From Tetrahymena elliotti 4EA (taxonomy: Eukaryota > Ciliophora > Oligohymenophorea > Hymenostomatida > Tetrahymenidae), in the NCBI GenBank assembly GCA_000231825.2, contig JH720372.1, positions 129,131 through 193,130 on the forward strand: DNA of 64,000 bases, given 5' to 3'. Numbering within the stretch: the first letter of the stretch is position 1; the number at the start of each line of letters is the position of its first letter. The translations under genes and the position numbers were made by a program. The notes under the pieces are model-generated. The model was given only the letters and a program-made list of their open reading frames with translations. It was not told the DNA's origin and made no database searches. Below are positions 27,245-38,532 of this stretch, one piece after another.

Positions 27245-29214
27245 TCAAATAAAACTATAAAAATCTTCATTCTCTTCTTTTTAGTTTATTTAACTAAGAT
27301 TCTATTCTTCTTACTGAAAATGAAAATCAATCTTTCTATAATCAGCATCTTAATTTATTTGGATTTCTTAAAAATTCTATTTATCATAGTTGTCAGGTTC
27401 ATCATTAATGTAAGAATCAACAGGACTGTTGTTAAATTTATCAGTAAGTTTAGACGTTTCATCAATATATTGCTACTTTATATTTTGTTACTCTTACACT
27501 TATAATAGACTCATAAAAAATTCTTATAGTTTTTAGTTATTCTAAATAAATTTTATCTAAAGTAGGCAATGCACGAGTGACATCAAAAAGGGATAACTTT
27601 GAATAATATTTTGCTTCTTGACTATTACTGAAAATATAAAGTGAATTATTGTAAACAGCAAAAAGACAATAAAGAAAATGAGTTCTAATCCTATCTTTCT
27701 TTATATTTATATCAATTCTTCCTTTAAATTAATTCCACAAGTTTTTACAATAGTTATTTTTATATCATCAAAGTGAATAAGGGGTACTAATAGCTAAAAT
27801 TCAGTATTTCCTTCTTACAGACATTCCAAGTTTAGCAATATATTATCTTCTTCCTTAATTGATTAATCGAAATCTCCTTTTCTACTAATTGATCCTCCTC
27901 TGCTTAAGTTTCCTTTTAACTAAACATTTATTTATATTTAACTTAGTTTTTATCATCTAACAAATAGAATCAATTCAAATAAAATTATTTTAAGTGAAAT
28001 GGAATACTATTTTTATTATTTCTCCTTCTCTTTACCAATTTTATTTTTTTCTTTAAAAATGTTTCTAAAATTAAACAAAATAAATCAATTTGTAAATTAC
28101 TTTTATGTTAATTTCTTATTCATTAAAGAAAATCTAAGGTTTTTGAATTATTTCCTCATTAATTTGCATGACCATATTCTTTAGTACAGTTAAGTTGCTT
28201 TTTTAATCATCTTCATTTTCTATTTGACTTTGCTAATTTTATGGGTCTTGTTCTTCTCCTTACAAATATCTATTCAATAAAATTAATGCTTAATATTAAA
28301 ATAAATATAAAGTCATCATTGCAGATCTTCTTTTAATTCTATCTTTTTAAATAGTCAATATAAACAACTATTTCTAAGTCTTCTTTAATTGAAAAGCTCA
28401 CAGAAAATTTATTAAATATGAGAATTGAAATGTTTGTGTTTGTGCATTTATTCAGTAAAAAATATACCAATGATAGATAATTAATCTCTAAAAGATATTT
28501 TGTTAGTTTACTCATAAATATTTAACAAAATTGGCTTAATAATTAAAGATTTTATCTAAAAGTCTAATTTAAAATTAGTTTTCTTTTTTAATGTTAATTT
28601 GTGATTAATAATAAAGTAATAATTTACATTATAAATTTAGGTTAACCAATAGATTTTTCTAACTAAATTGGATCATTTGTGATACTAACTCCATTTTGAA
28701 CTAAAGGTATTTTTTGCTAATCATCACCGATTTACAAATCAATACTTAGCCCATTACGAGGGATTTTTGTTTCTGTGCATATTTTTTTCCAGTAAATCTA
28801 CCATTTGTTTAAATTATTGGCTTTATCTTAAAGAAGCAATTAATAATTAATCAAATATTTGTTAGACAGACATTCATATTTAATTTAAACAGTGTATAAA
28901 CAGCTATTTCTACTTGAATATTTCATTTCTTATAACTATATTCCAGATTTATCTTGATCTTCATTTGATATAAAATCCATTTAATATTATTCTTGAAATT
29001 AATCCATATCACATAGATCACTTTCTATGTAAAAATATTCTAGATCTTAAGCATAATTTGTTAAATGAGGATCTATGCTAAATTTTCTATACTTTTCAGT
29101 ATTTACTATATCTGAAGAACTGCTGGATGAAGTTTCTTTTATTTGAATAAATGCGCTTATAAAATTGCAGAGATAAAAAAGCAATGCTAACTTGAAATAT
29201 AATCCTTTTCTCAT
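27245..29214 (-). CDS. type I membrane protein, family unknown
   Basis: Proposed exons are 29214-28647, 28487-28264, 28232-28008 and 27919-27245 (1692 nt, 563 aa; phases close). Residues 1-~22 form a signal peptide (LYFKLALLFYLCNFISAF). A ~410-residue ectodomain follows, polar and Q-rich with scattered cysteines (SCLYTVQIKYEC, KICNDDF, NLECLQEG). One strong transmembrane span is present (LELIFFIVFLLFTIIHFIFS), then a ~120-residue acidic, Q/N-rich cytoplasmic tail ending DFYSFI. Intron 2 would be only 31 nt (28233-28263), and the exon 1/2 junction has an unspliced alternative in the same frame. The ectodomain joins are therefore less certain than the two ends. I do not recognise the family; a surface receptor or adhesin is plausible. 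Confidence 0.75.
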
Positions 29215-30093
29215 ATTCACTTACTTTTCCTATAATAATTAAATTGAAAATTTATCACAAGGTCCTCTTATTGATTCTCCTAAAACGTAAAAAAAATTTA
29301 TACCAATTAATCTTTATAGCCAATAATTATAAAACGTATGTTTTTTTATCAATGAAACATTTATTTTCATCATAAAAAAGATGTATAAAAATAATCAAGC
29401 ATGATACTATTATTTACATATAAAATAATTAATTAAATCTTTATTTTCTATGATAAAAATTCTTAACATCATTAAATATCATAAAACATAATCAATACCA
29501 ACCATTTTATTTTACACTTAAAATCATATTTTTTATCAATTCATTTCAATACCTTTTGAAAATAAATTTAGCTCTTTAACAAAAAAAATAACATATTTAA
29601 CAAAGATTTTTCTTTAGATTTCATATTTATACTTTTAAATAATCTCAAAAATTTTGCAATATGAATAGTAAGTAAGCAGCTTTGAAAATTTATGAAATAA
29701 ACTCAATTACTTATGCTGCTTTAAAATAGAAATACATGTTGTACTTTTTTTTATAAAAAATACTTGTGTTTAGGTTTTTTTAAAAACAAAAAAAGTTAAG
29801 AGGATCTGAATATCAAAATTTTTTTAGTTTTAAGAAAAACCGTAAATAAATATTTTCAAGATGGATAAGAAAAGTTTTTTAGGTTTTTTATTTTAAAAAC
29901 AAAATTTGACTGACAAAAATAATTAAACAAAGATAAGAATTTTTAAGCATAAAATTAAATATAATTTATTTATTGAGAAAGGAATCCTTTTTATTCTTTT
30001 CCAAAATTTGTAAAATGTTTATATAATGTTTTATATATTATTTATATATCTATTTATTTATTTATTTCTTTAATAATTTATTTATTTTCATGT
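29215..30093. other. intergenic
   Basis: 0.9 kb of AT-rich DNA between two minus-strand genes. No exon, repeat array or RNA gene is recognisable. Confidence 0.5.
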
Positions 30094-33000
30094 TCATTTT
30101 TTAAATGAGAAAGCATTAATAAGATTATTTGGGGAAGAGTTTCTTTTTGTAGGGTCTATGTAATCACTCAAATCTTCATAATTAAGAGGTGTGAAATAGG
30201 AGGGCTTGAAGTTAAAAGTGCTATGTAAGCTTGGTTAGATTTATACTTCTTTAATATCTAGATTATTTTTAATATTGCTTTGTTTTTAAAGAGAGATATT
30301 TGATATATTTAACTAAGAGTTTTTAGACTTTTCATTTTATTTCAATTAGCTATTGGTTATCAAGTTAGACTGAACAGTTGGTATTTTTGAGAGATTTATT
30401 GAATCTTTAATATCTATTTTAGATAGAGATGTGGTGATGCTATCTTTTTATAAATGTAAAGGTAATTTAATTTTGTTTGAATTTTCATTAATTTATGAGC
30501 AATCATCTAATTAAATTAGGATCTTTTCTGTTTATTGGAATTAGTTTCCTTCTTTTTTTTTATTTTAGCTTTTCTAGCCTAAAGATGCAATGTTGTTTTA
30601 TTTTCTATCTAGGGAATGATCTCTTGATCTGTCTCTCTCTAATTATTTTTCATTAATTTTCATTAAAGAGGTATCTTACTAATTAGATGCTAATTAAATT
30701 TAACGGGTTAGAGTTGATTTTGATGGTGTTATCAAATTAAAACTTCTTTCTAGGTTGTTCTTTTCATTTACTTTATAGTTTCCAGAGATTTTATTTATTA
30801 TACTAGATTTTTCATTAATAAAATTGTAGTTTTATATATTTGAGGGGTAGGTAAGTAGATCAGATTTTCTGTTTTCTTGGTCTCTTTAATTATTTGATTT
30901 TCTATTAGCTTACTCTTATGTGTAATTATTTGTGTATGTTAAATCAGCACTTGTATTGCTTTAATGTGGCTTGTTAATGCTTTTTGAATTATTTTTTGTG
31001 TCAGTTTTAAAGCTAGGAGAAATAGGCTAATTCTTTGCTTATTTATTTTAGTAATCTAAGTAGTATCTTTGAGAAGGAGATTTGGCTGCATTACTTGATT
31101 CACAATGAGAGTCATCCATTTGGTTTGAGCTTAAACATATTTCTGTTTTAGAAATTGTTGTCTAAATAGAATTTATTGACTAGAAATTGCCTAAAAAATA
31201 ATTTGAACTATTTTTATTGGGGACTTGGTTGTTAAATAATGAGCTACTATTTTGTTTTGAATCTGAAGCTTTTGTTTTGAAGACTGAATTGATTGAGTTA
31301 TTATTTTATTTTTATATTGGAGTAGAAATTTGTGTTTTACATTTATTTATTGTGTTGGTTGTTGTAGTCGTAATAATTGAATTGTTATCACTTGTAAGGT
31401 TTTTATTGCTCTAATCACCTCTGTGATTCTAATTCTAATTATTATCTTGTACATTATTATTTCTTGATGTCAAACTACCTTTTTGATTATTTTGTAAGTT
31501 ATTGCATATTATGTTTTGATTGATTGAATGCATTTTTTTTACTTCTGTATACCTTGTTGAAGGTGAAACAGCTTTAGCACTTGTGAATCCACTACCCCTT
31601 AATGCTTTATTTCTTGTTTCAAGAGCTTATTTAAATAATGCTATATTTTCCTTCGATTTTTTATTTATTCCTATATCTTGTGATTCCTAAAATAGTTTTT
31701 TAGAGCATTCAGATACATAATTAAGCTATTGTTAACTTCTAGAAGTAAAAAGAGTTGGAGATATATTTTTGTTAGGTAATTTACTTATTGGGTTATTCTT
31801 TTTACCACTTTATGCCTTTTTTTAAGCCTGCTAGTTTTAATTAAAGCATATGTCTTGGCTATCGCAAATCAGTTTAGAAGCTATTTCTTCTGGTTGACAC
31901 TTCATAGAATTAGATTTATAATTTGTTTACTTTACATTTTAACTATCATTACTGTTTTTCACTTTGTTACTATTAGGTTTGTTGCAATTATTTAAACTTG
32001 TCTCTTGCTAGGGTTGCTAGCTGCTCTGCTAAGATAAAGACAAAACACTATAGACTTTTTATGGTTTTGAAGAGCTTATTTAACTAGAAGGAGGTTTTGA
32101 AAATTCCAATTTGCTTGGTAAATCTAATTTGTTATTCGTTAAATCATTGCTTCTATGAATTGAAGAGCTTAAGGAGTTATTATCTGTATCTTGACCTATT
32201 CCACTGCTGCTTCTTTAATCTTTTCTGCTATTATCGTTTTCAATTGCTACATGTAAGTGCTTTAAAGAATCAGAAGTAGGTGTAGCATTACTAAAGTAAT
32301 TGTTATAGTTAGAATTTGAGAATCCACTGCTTTAATTAGAAAGCTTTTTATTACTAATACCTTTATATTTTTTTTCTTATTCTTCCCTCTGAATACTTTA
32401 TTCAAGCATCTCAAACTCAGTAACTGCTAAATTATTTTTCTCACCAGTAATCATTTATTTGTCTAATTTGTTCTCTAAATCTTAATTATTACTTTTCATT
32501 GACAAGCCTTATTACTTTGAATTGTTATCTAATTTAGCATGCTTTTTCACCTCTTCTTATTCAATCAATTATGATTCTTATAAATCAGATATATTCTTGC
32601 TGTGATTACCTGAAAACACAAGGATATTCTTTTTATCAAACTTTTAATCTATTTTATTAAAATCAATTTTCGTTTACAATTTCTTATCATAAGTATCAAG
32701 AGAAACCTCATTCTTACTATTAGCATTCCTGTTTAGATTCTTAGAAATAGGTGAGTTTATTGATGATTAATGCTTTTAAGCCTACAAAATTTACTGATCA
32801 TTAAACACCTACATTATATTCTTATTTCCTCTAGCACTATTTTTTGCTGTAAAAAAATCATAATTATCTTCATTCTATACTTGCACATGCTGCTGCGATA
32901 CCTCTTAGTTTTACTATTAATTTTTATGAATTTTATCTAATTTAGAATTACTATTCTTCCTGCTTGAATTACTATTATTCCTCTATTTTTTTTCTTACTC

Positions 33001-33700
33001 TAACTGAAGTTTAATTATTCTAATATTTTATTTATTATTATTATTATTTATGCTTTACTTTTCCCTGACTACATTAGGAGATTTTCTTTAAGAAGATGAA
33101 GTAGAAAGATTACTTTTACTTCTATTTTTAACAACTTAATTATTAACCTAATTTTATTCTTCATTTCTTTGCTGTGATGCTAAAGAGTATCTCTGCTACT
33201 TGGATTATTCATATGTCAAATTCTTTTTAAAGGATATGAACTTCCCATTATCTTATTAACTAGGTGATTAACTTCTTGATTAGGACCTATTATTGCTACT
33301 AGTCTAGTTTAAAATGGTATTTATATTACTTGTTCTATTCAAGTCTATTTTTCTTAATTATGTAGTTTACTACTTATAATTTGTCCCTTAAAAAGAATAC
33401 TTATCCTAACCTAGCTCATCTGCAAATAATCTCCTATTATTTTAATCACTTACGATCTAATTCTATTTATCTAAGCTAGAGCATTCCCCTATTTTACCGT
33501 TGCTGTTGCCTTCAAACTGGTAGCTATCTTTTTTATTATATTTTAAATTACAATAATTTAACTTTTTAGACTTAATCTTCTTCTCATATTCAATAAAAAT
33601 GAATTACTTTTATGATTTGAGCCACTAAGTAGAGTTTTCATAAAATTTTTTGTTGCAAATATGGTAAAAATGTAAAATTTAACTTAATTGAACTAATTAA
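30094..33700 (-). CDS. giant Asn/Gln/Ser-rich low-complexity protein (5' end unresolved)
   Basis: One uninterrupted frame of roughly 1200 codons ends at TGA 30096-30094, far too long for chance. Composition is dominated by N, S, Q and K, with NNN runs and many TAA/TAG glutamine codons. No domain, membrane span or signal peptide is visible; most of it should be disordered. Scattered SP/TP motifs (SPISKNLN, ISPTLFTSR, KSPSQRYY) could be proline-directed phosphosites. The first in-frame ATG lies about 300 codons in (near 32810), and good coding continues upstream of it (YHICNKKFYEN, ECSSLDKQNQ). The true start is therefore probably in a 5' exon not resolved here; 33700 is an approximate edge. 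A competing ATG near 33647 opens another frame and is not favoured. Confidence 0.8.
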
Positions 33701-35018
33701 TGACTGTAATTTCCAGTCGTTCTAAGAGATTTTTTGAAAAATATTATAAAAAACTTAACTGTATTAATTAGTTAATAGAAGTTTATGAATCTATCTTATA
33801 TGAATTATATTAATGAATGTAAATATCTCCTTTTAATAATAACTAAAAAATATATTTAATGTAAGTAATTTAATATTTTAATTTATTAACTTTTGATTTT
33901 TACTTCTAATTAAATTCATGAAAACTTCTTTCTAAAAATAAATCATAATCTAAGTTATCAATAAATCAATCAATAATTCATACAACACTAAAATTGTTCT
34001 ATTAACTCATAAGAAAATACAAAATCAGCTTATTTCTTTGTTTTTTTATTCTTCATTAGTAGTACCAACTCCAACTTATTTTTATTTTTGCTTTTTTTAC
34101 GGTTAAAATTTGCATTTTATTGATTTTTTTAATTTTTAATTGCTTTGCTTATTTTCAGTCATAACCTTTTATAACTATTATAATAATAAATAGTAAAACT
34201 TTCTTTATCAGTAATTATTTGGTCATTTTCTACCTTTACTTTTCTACCAAAAATTATAAATAAAATTTATTAAACATGTTTTAATTAAATTAATATTTGC
34301 AATAAATTAGCTTTTTATCCAAAATACTCTAAATAAAAAAGCTAGAACGAAAAAAAATTTCAAGGAAATTATTATTTAAATTATTTATTTTATTTAAGGA
34401 ATTATTTTTTAGTGTATTTAAATATTAACTTCTCGTCAATATTTGATTTAATTACAAAATAAAAGAACAGTTTTAACAACTGTAATAGGTAAAACAATTT
34501 AAAAACATATAATTAAATAAAAGTTAAATTAAGAATTGAAGTATTTGAATATTTACTTCTGGTGTATATTTGACTTATTAAAAAATAAAAAACAGTTTTA
34601 ACTATCCAAAAAAATTTGAAAATAAATCTAAAATAATTAACTTAATAAGATTAAATAAATGTTAAATTAAGAATTAAAGTATTTGAATATTTACTTCTAA
34701 TTTATATTTATTTTAATTAAAATGTAAAAGAATTATTTTTACTATAAGAGGTATATCTGAAAATAAATATAAAAAAATATAACTAAATAATATGAAATAA
34801 AGGTTAAATTCAGAATCTAAGAGAACTGCATCAACTTAATAAGATTAAATATAAATTAAGAATTAAAGCATTTAAACATTTTCTACTAATCTATATTTGG
34901 TTTAATTACAAAATCAAAAACTGTTATTAACTATAAGAGGTATTTTTGAAAATAAATTAAAAATAACTTAACTAAATTTTTTACTTTTTTTGTATTTAAT
35001 TTGCTTCAGATAACTTAT
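33701..35018. other. intergenic with possible 5' exon of the N-rich gene
   Basis: Mostly AT-rich DNA. A minus-strand ATG ORF at 34162-34025 (45 codons) is less AT-rich than its surroundings and reads MTENKQSNQKLKKS with VGVGTTNEEQ later. It could be the missing first exon of the N-rich gene, but none of the donor/acceptor pairs I tried joined in phase. The right part is a tandem array (34413-34975). Confidence 0.35.
34413..34975. repeat. degenerate tandem repeat array (~140-bp period) 3' of the coiled-coil gene
   Basis: Units share GTTAAATTAAGAATTAAAGT, then ATTTGAATATTTACTTCT, TATATTTGATTTAATTACAA and an ACAGTTTTAACTATAAGAGG block. Copies begin near 34413 (partial), 34522, 34661, 34803 (partial) and 34853. 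The array ends within about 45 bp of the stop codon of the gene at 35019. No coding potential repeats with the period. Confidence 0.7.
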
Positions 35019-37356
35019 TCACTTTTTGCTTTTGATTTTTTTACTTTCTCTCACTTGGTTTTATTAACTATATTCAGATTAGTTCTTTTTTCTTAAGGTT
35101 ATACTATTTGTAAATTCTTATAGTGGCTGCTAATTTTAGAATTCTTATATTCTATTTTAATATTGGCTGGAAGTTATACCATATTTACTTTTTTTTTATT
35201 AACTTTGTAAATCAATCTAATGCTCTTCATCCTCATCTTGTTAATTAATTATAAAATCATTATATCTGTCTGCATTAATATTATTATTTATATCATGATA
35301 AGCTGCAAATTGTTTTTCTGATTACTCATCTTAATAGTTATCTCTACTTAAAATGTTTTCTTTCAGAGGTTAATCATACTAAACGATTTCATTACTAGAT
35401 TAAAATTATTTATCCTTCAAAGCCCTATATTATAAATTATTTCTAAAGTTTAAATATATGATAATTTAAATTTAAATTACTCTGTTGTTTCTGAGAATTA
35501 ATCTTTTACAAAACTATCTAAAATGTGTATTTGGGAAAATTTATTAATTTTATCATTTAAAATTTCATTGCTTTTTAAAGCTGTTTGAAGACGCTATTCT
35601 AACTCATCATATTCAGTTTGATAACACTGAGCCTTGCACTTCCAATATTCAATCTCTTGAATTTTTTCTTTCAATAAATACTTAATGCTTTCAATTTCTT
35701 CCTCATACTCTAATTTGATTTAGAAAATATTTAATAAAATTTTTAAAAAGAAAAAAGAAAATTCTACATCTGATTTAATTTTAATATTCTTGATTGCCAT
35801 TTTCATTGTTGAAAGATTTAAATTTGTTTTCTTTTGTTTTTAAATCAGAGCTTGATTTGTATTGTTAGCATTTTACTATCAGTTTTTCATTTTGCTTTTA
35901 CATATTCTGAATTTCATGAACTTACTCTGAAACAATCTTATTTAGATTATCAATTTCTAATTTTTATTTTTTACATTCTCCATTGAGCTGCATATTTTCT
36001 TCCCCAAGTTCTTTATTTTCTTGCAATAAACTTTCATTCATTTCAATGAGTTTTTCAACTTTTTGTCTAATTTCTCCATTTGTTTCTACTCTTGATTATT
36101 CCTATTAAAAATTAATTTTATCACGATATTCTAAAATTTACTTTTTAAATTACATTTGGGATGGTTTTTATAATATTTGTCAGTCTCTCTATCTCTAACA
36201 GAAGTGTGTTAATTTAAGTTTAATCTCTTTATGATATTTACAATTATTATTATAGCAATAATTCTCTTGATTAAAGATTCTACAAGTACTCAATTTCTTT
36301 TTGCTTGATGTCTTCTAATAAAATATCATATTTCTCTGAAAGAATCAGGAATTCTTTATTTTTATTTTTTAATTAATTGTTCATTCTTTCTATCTCTTCA
36401 CTGAGTTAAATCATAACTTTATGAGAAGTCTTTGCAGACTCATCTACTAATTGCTGATGTTGTTGCAATTACTGTTAAAATTATTACTAGCTCGTTTGTT
36501 ATCCTAATAATTAAGAGCTTTAATTCATTTGACTTTGAATCATCTATGAGTTTTCCTTGGGAGTAACTTCTTATTTTATGCTAGATAAATTGCTTTCATT
36601 CTCATATTTTTAATTTGGAATATTTTAATGAGTTTATGCAGTAATAGAATTAATTTAAGTCTAGTATTAGTATTCAGAGTTCTATGTACCATTATTGTTA
36701 TTATTTTTTTAATTATTAACTGAGTTTTGCTGTGTTTGAGTTTAATTATTTTCTTAGTTAGATATATTATGAGCCTTAGTAAAGTTACTATTTACATGCT
36801 AAGGTGTATCTTATGATTAATCTTACTAGCTTATCTAAGATTTATTTTGTTAAACAAATTTATCAAGTTCACTTTTCTAAAAAAATGAGGCTGTTTTATT
36901 ATTTTATGGAATATTTTGTTGATAATTATTGGCAGCACCCATAGCAGATTAATTTTATTGATGAAATGAGCTTATTGAAGAATTAGCTGTGCTAATTTAT
37001 TTGTTTTAACAAATAGAAGAGTTACTAGCCTTAAGCTATTAGCTACTTTCTACATATTATATGTTCTGATTATTAAAACTGAGAAGCATTGAAGAAGATT
37101 AGTCTAGTTAGCTGTTATTAACCCAAAATTGATTATTCATCTAATTCTGATTCATGGGAGATGGCATATTCAAAAGATGCTTATTTGTGCTATTCTGCAA
37201 CAAAGAATTTTAGTTAACAATATTAGAATTCTTTCTGCAAAGAACAGCTGGTCTTTTAGGTGGAGTTATAGATCTAAGCTATTGTTAACTTTACTAACTG
37301 TTCAAACACTTACTGCTAGTAATATTAGAATTATCAAATTGATTTGAGTTGTTCAT
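35019..37356 (-). CDS. Q/N-rich coiled-coil protein
   Basis: Four exons: 37356-36142, 36101-35768, 35709-35481 and 35424-35019 (2184 nt, 727 aa). Introns of 40, 58 and 56 nt all have GT-AG ends and consistent phases. Residues 1-~330 are Q/N/S-rich and prion-like in composition. Residues ~330-600 form long coiled coils (MIQLSEEIERMNNQLKNK; EKLIEMNESLLQENKELG; YEEEIESIKYLLKEKIQE). The last ~130 residues are acidic, then basic, ending SKKIKSKK. The middle intron joins were chosen because they keep heptad-rich coding on both sides. No enzymatic domain is seen. A cytoskeletal, basal-body or scaffold role is a guess from composition only. Confidence 0.85.
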
Positions 37357-38532
37357 ATTTTATTTGAAGAAAATGAATTTTTTTGAGAAAATCTTTAAAT
37401 AAAAAGTAGTAATGAAATATTAAAGCAATCCTAGTATTTATTGTTAATACTTTATTGTTTTTATTCAAACTAAATCTTTTTGTTTCAATTTAATTTATTA
37501 GTTTAAAGTGAAAGTCTACTTTGCTTAATACTTAATTAATTAGTTGTTTAATTATTTTGAAATAATTTCAATACAAAATGAATCAAAGTTAAACCAAGTT
37601 TATTTTTTTATTATCAAAATTTATTAATTTTTTTAACGATTATATTTCACAATATTATGTCCTCTAATATTGAATTATTATATTAGTGGATAACATAAAC
37701 CCATCTTTTCCCTAGTGTTACTAATATTACATAATTAAATACATAACTAGAAAAAATAATAATATTTATTCTTTATATTTTAATTATTTAATCTCATAAA
37801 TACTATTTGTTATAATTTCTTCTTTATTTTGAAGAGAAGCAATATTACTTAATTTAAGTAATCTTTAGAAACTTCATTGTAAATATTTGGCAGCCTTTTA
37901 ATATTATGTCTTTTTAGTACTTATTTTCTGGCATTTCAATTTGCTTTTTTAGTGAAAAAAAAAACTTTGATTTTTTTTAAACAGAAAAATATTGATAGAC
38001 GGAAAGTGATACAACTCTTGATATTTAGAGTCATAAGTAAAAAAAATAGTAAATGTTTACAATAGGGTGAAAATTTTTATAAAATGCAAAGCCATCAAAT
38101 AGAAATGAGAGACAAAAAATGAATTCAACTCTAGTGAATAGTCAAGCAAAAGTAAAACAAATAATCAATATTAATAATAGGATGAAGAACTTTTTAATAC
38201 AAAAAATATCTGAAAACAGAAAAAAACTCAACTTTGATATTAATAGGGACAAGTAAAACAAAATTTAAATATTATTTATAGGGTCAATATTTTTTTAAAC
38301 AAAAAGATATCTGATAACAGAAAATGAATTCAACTCTAATATTTATTTATAATAATACGAATAAAAAAGTAAAACAAATAATAAATATTAATTATAGGGT
38401 GAAAGTAATATTTTACTTTTCCTTTAATTAAAATATAGAATATAATAATTGTTATAGGCATCGTATAGTTTAGAACTCTATTAATTAAAAATTTATATAA
38501 CTCTATCATTTAGTTAGTACTTCACAGGTCTC
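37357..38532. other. intergenic with tandem repeats
   Basis: 1.2 kb between two minus-strand genes. The left half is featureless AT-rich DNA upstream of the coiled-coil gene. The right half contains the repeat array at 37981-38410. Confidence 0.5.
37981..38410. repeat. degenerate tandem repeat array (~110-bp period) 3' of the first LRR gene
   Basis: About four copies of a unit containing ATATCTGAAAACAGAAAATG, AATTCAACTCTAATATT, AAGTAAAACAAATAATAAAT and ATTAATTATAGGGTGAAA, beginning near 37981, 38095, 38195 and 38298. The array stops about 120 bp before the stop codon of the gene at 38533. The motif differs from the arrays at 26250 and 34413, so these are independent expansions. Confidence 0.75.

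Noticed and set aside
27233..28184. Plus-strand hydrophobic ORFs (27233-27505 and 27999-28184)
   Set aside because: They are complements of Q/N-rich or acidic coding exons of the minus-strand type I membrane protein, which has a signal peptide, a transmembrane span and closing phases.
31217..32279. Plus-strand ORFs within the N-rich gene
   Set aside because: Complements of asparagine/serine-rich coding read as Leu/Ile/Val-rich peptides; the minus-strand frame runs uninterrupted for ~3.6 kb.
33600..33650. Alternative start MKTLLSGSNHKSNSF for the N-rich gene
   Set aside because: It lies in a different frame from the long ORF, and joining them would need an unexplained frameshift with no intron-sized GT-AG interval between.
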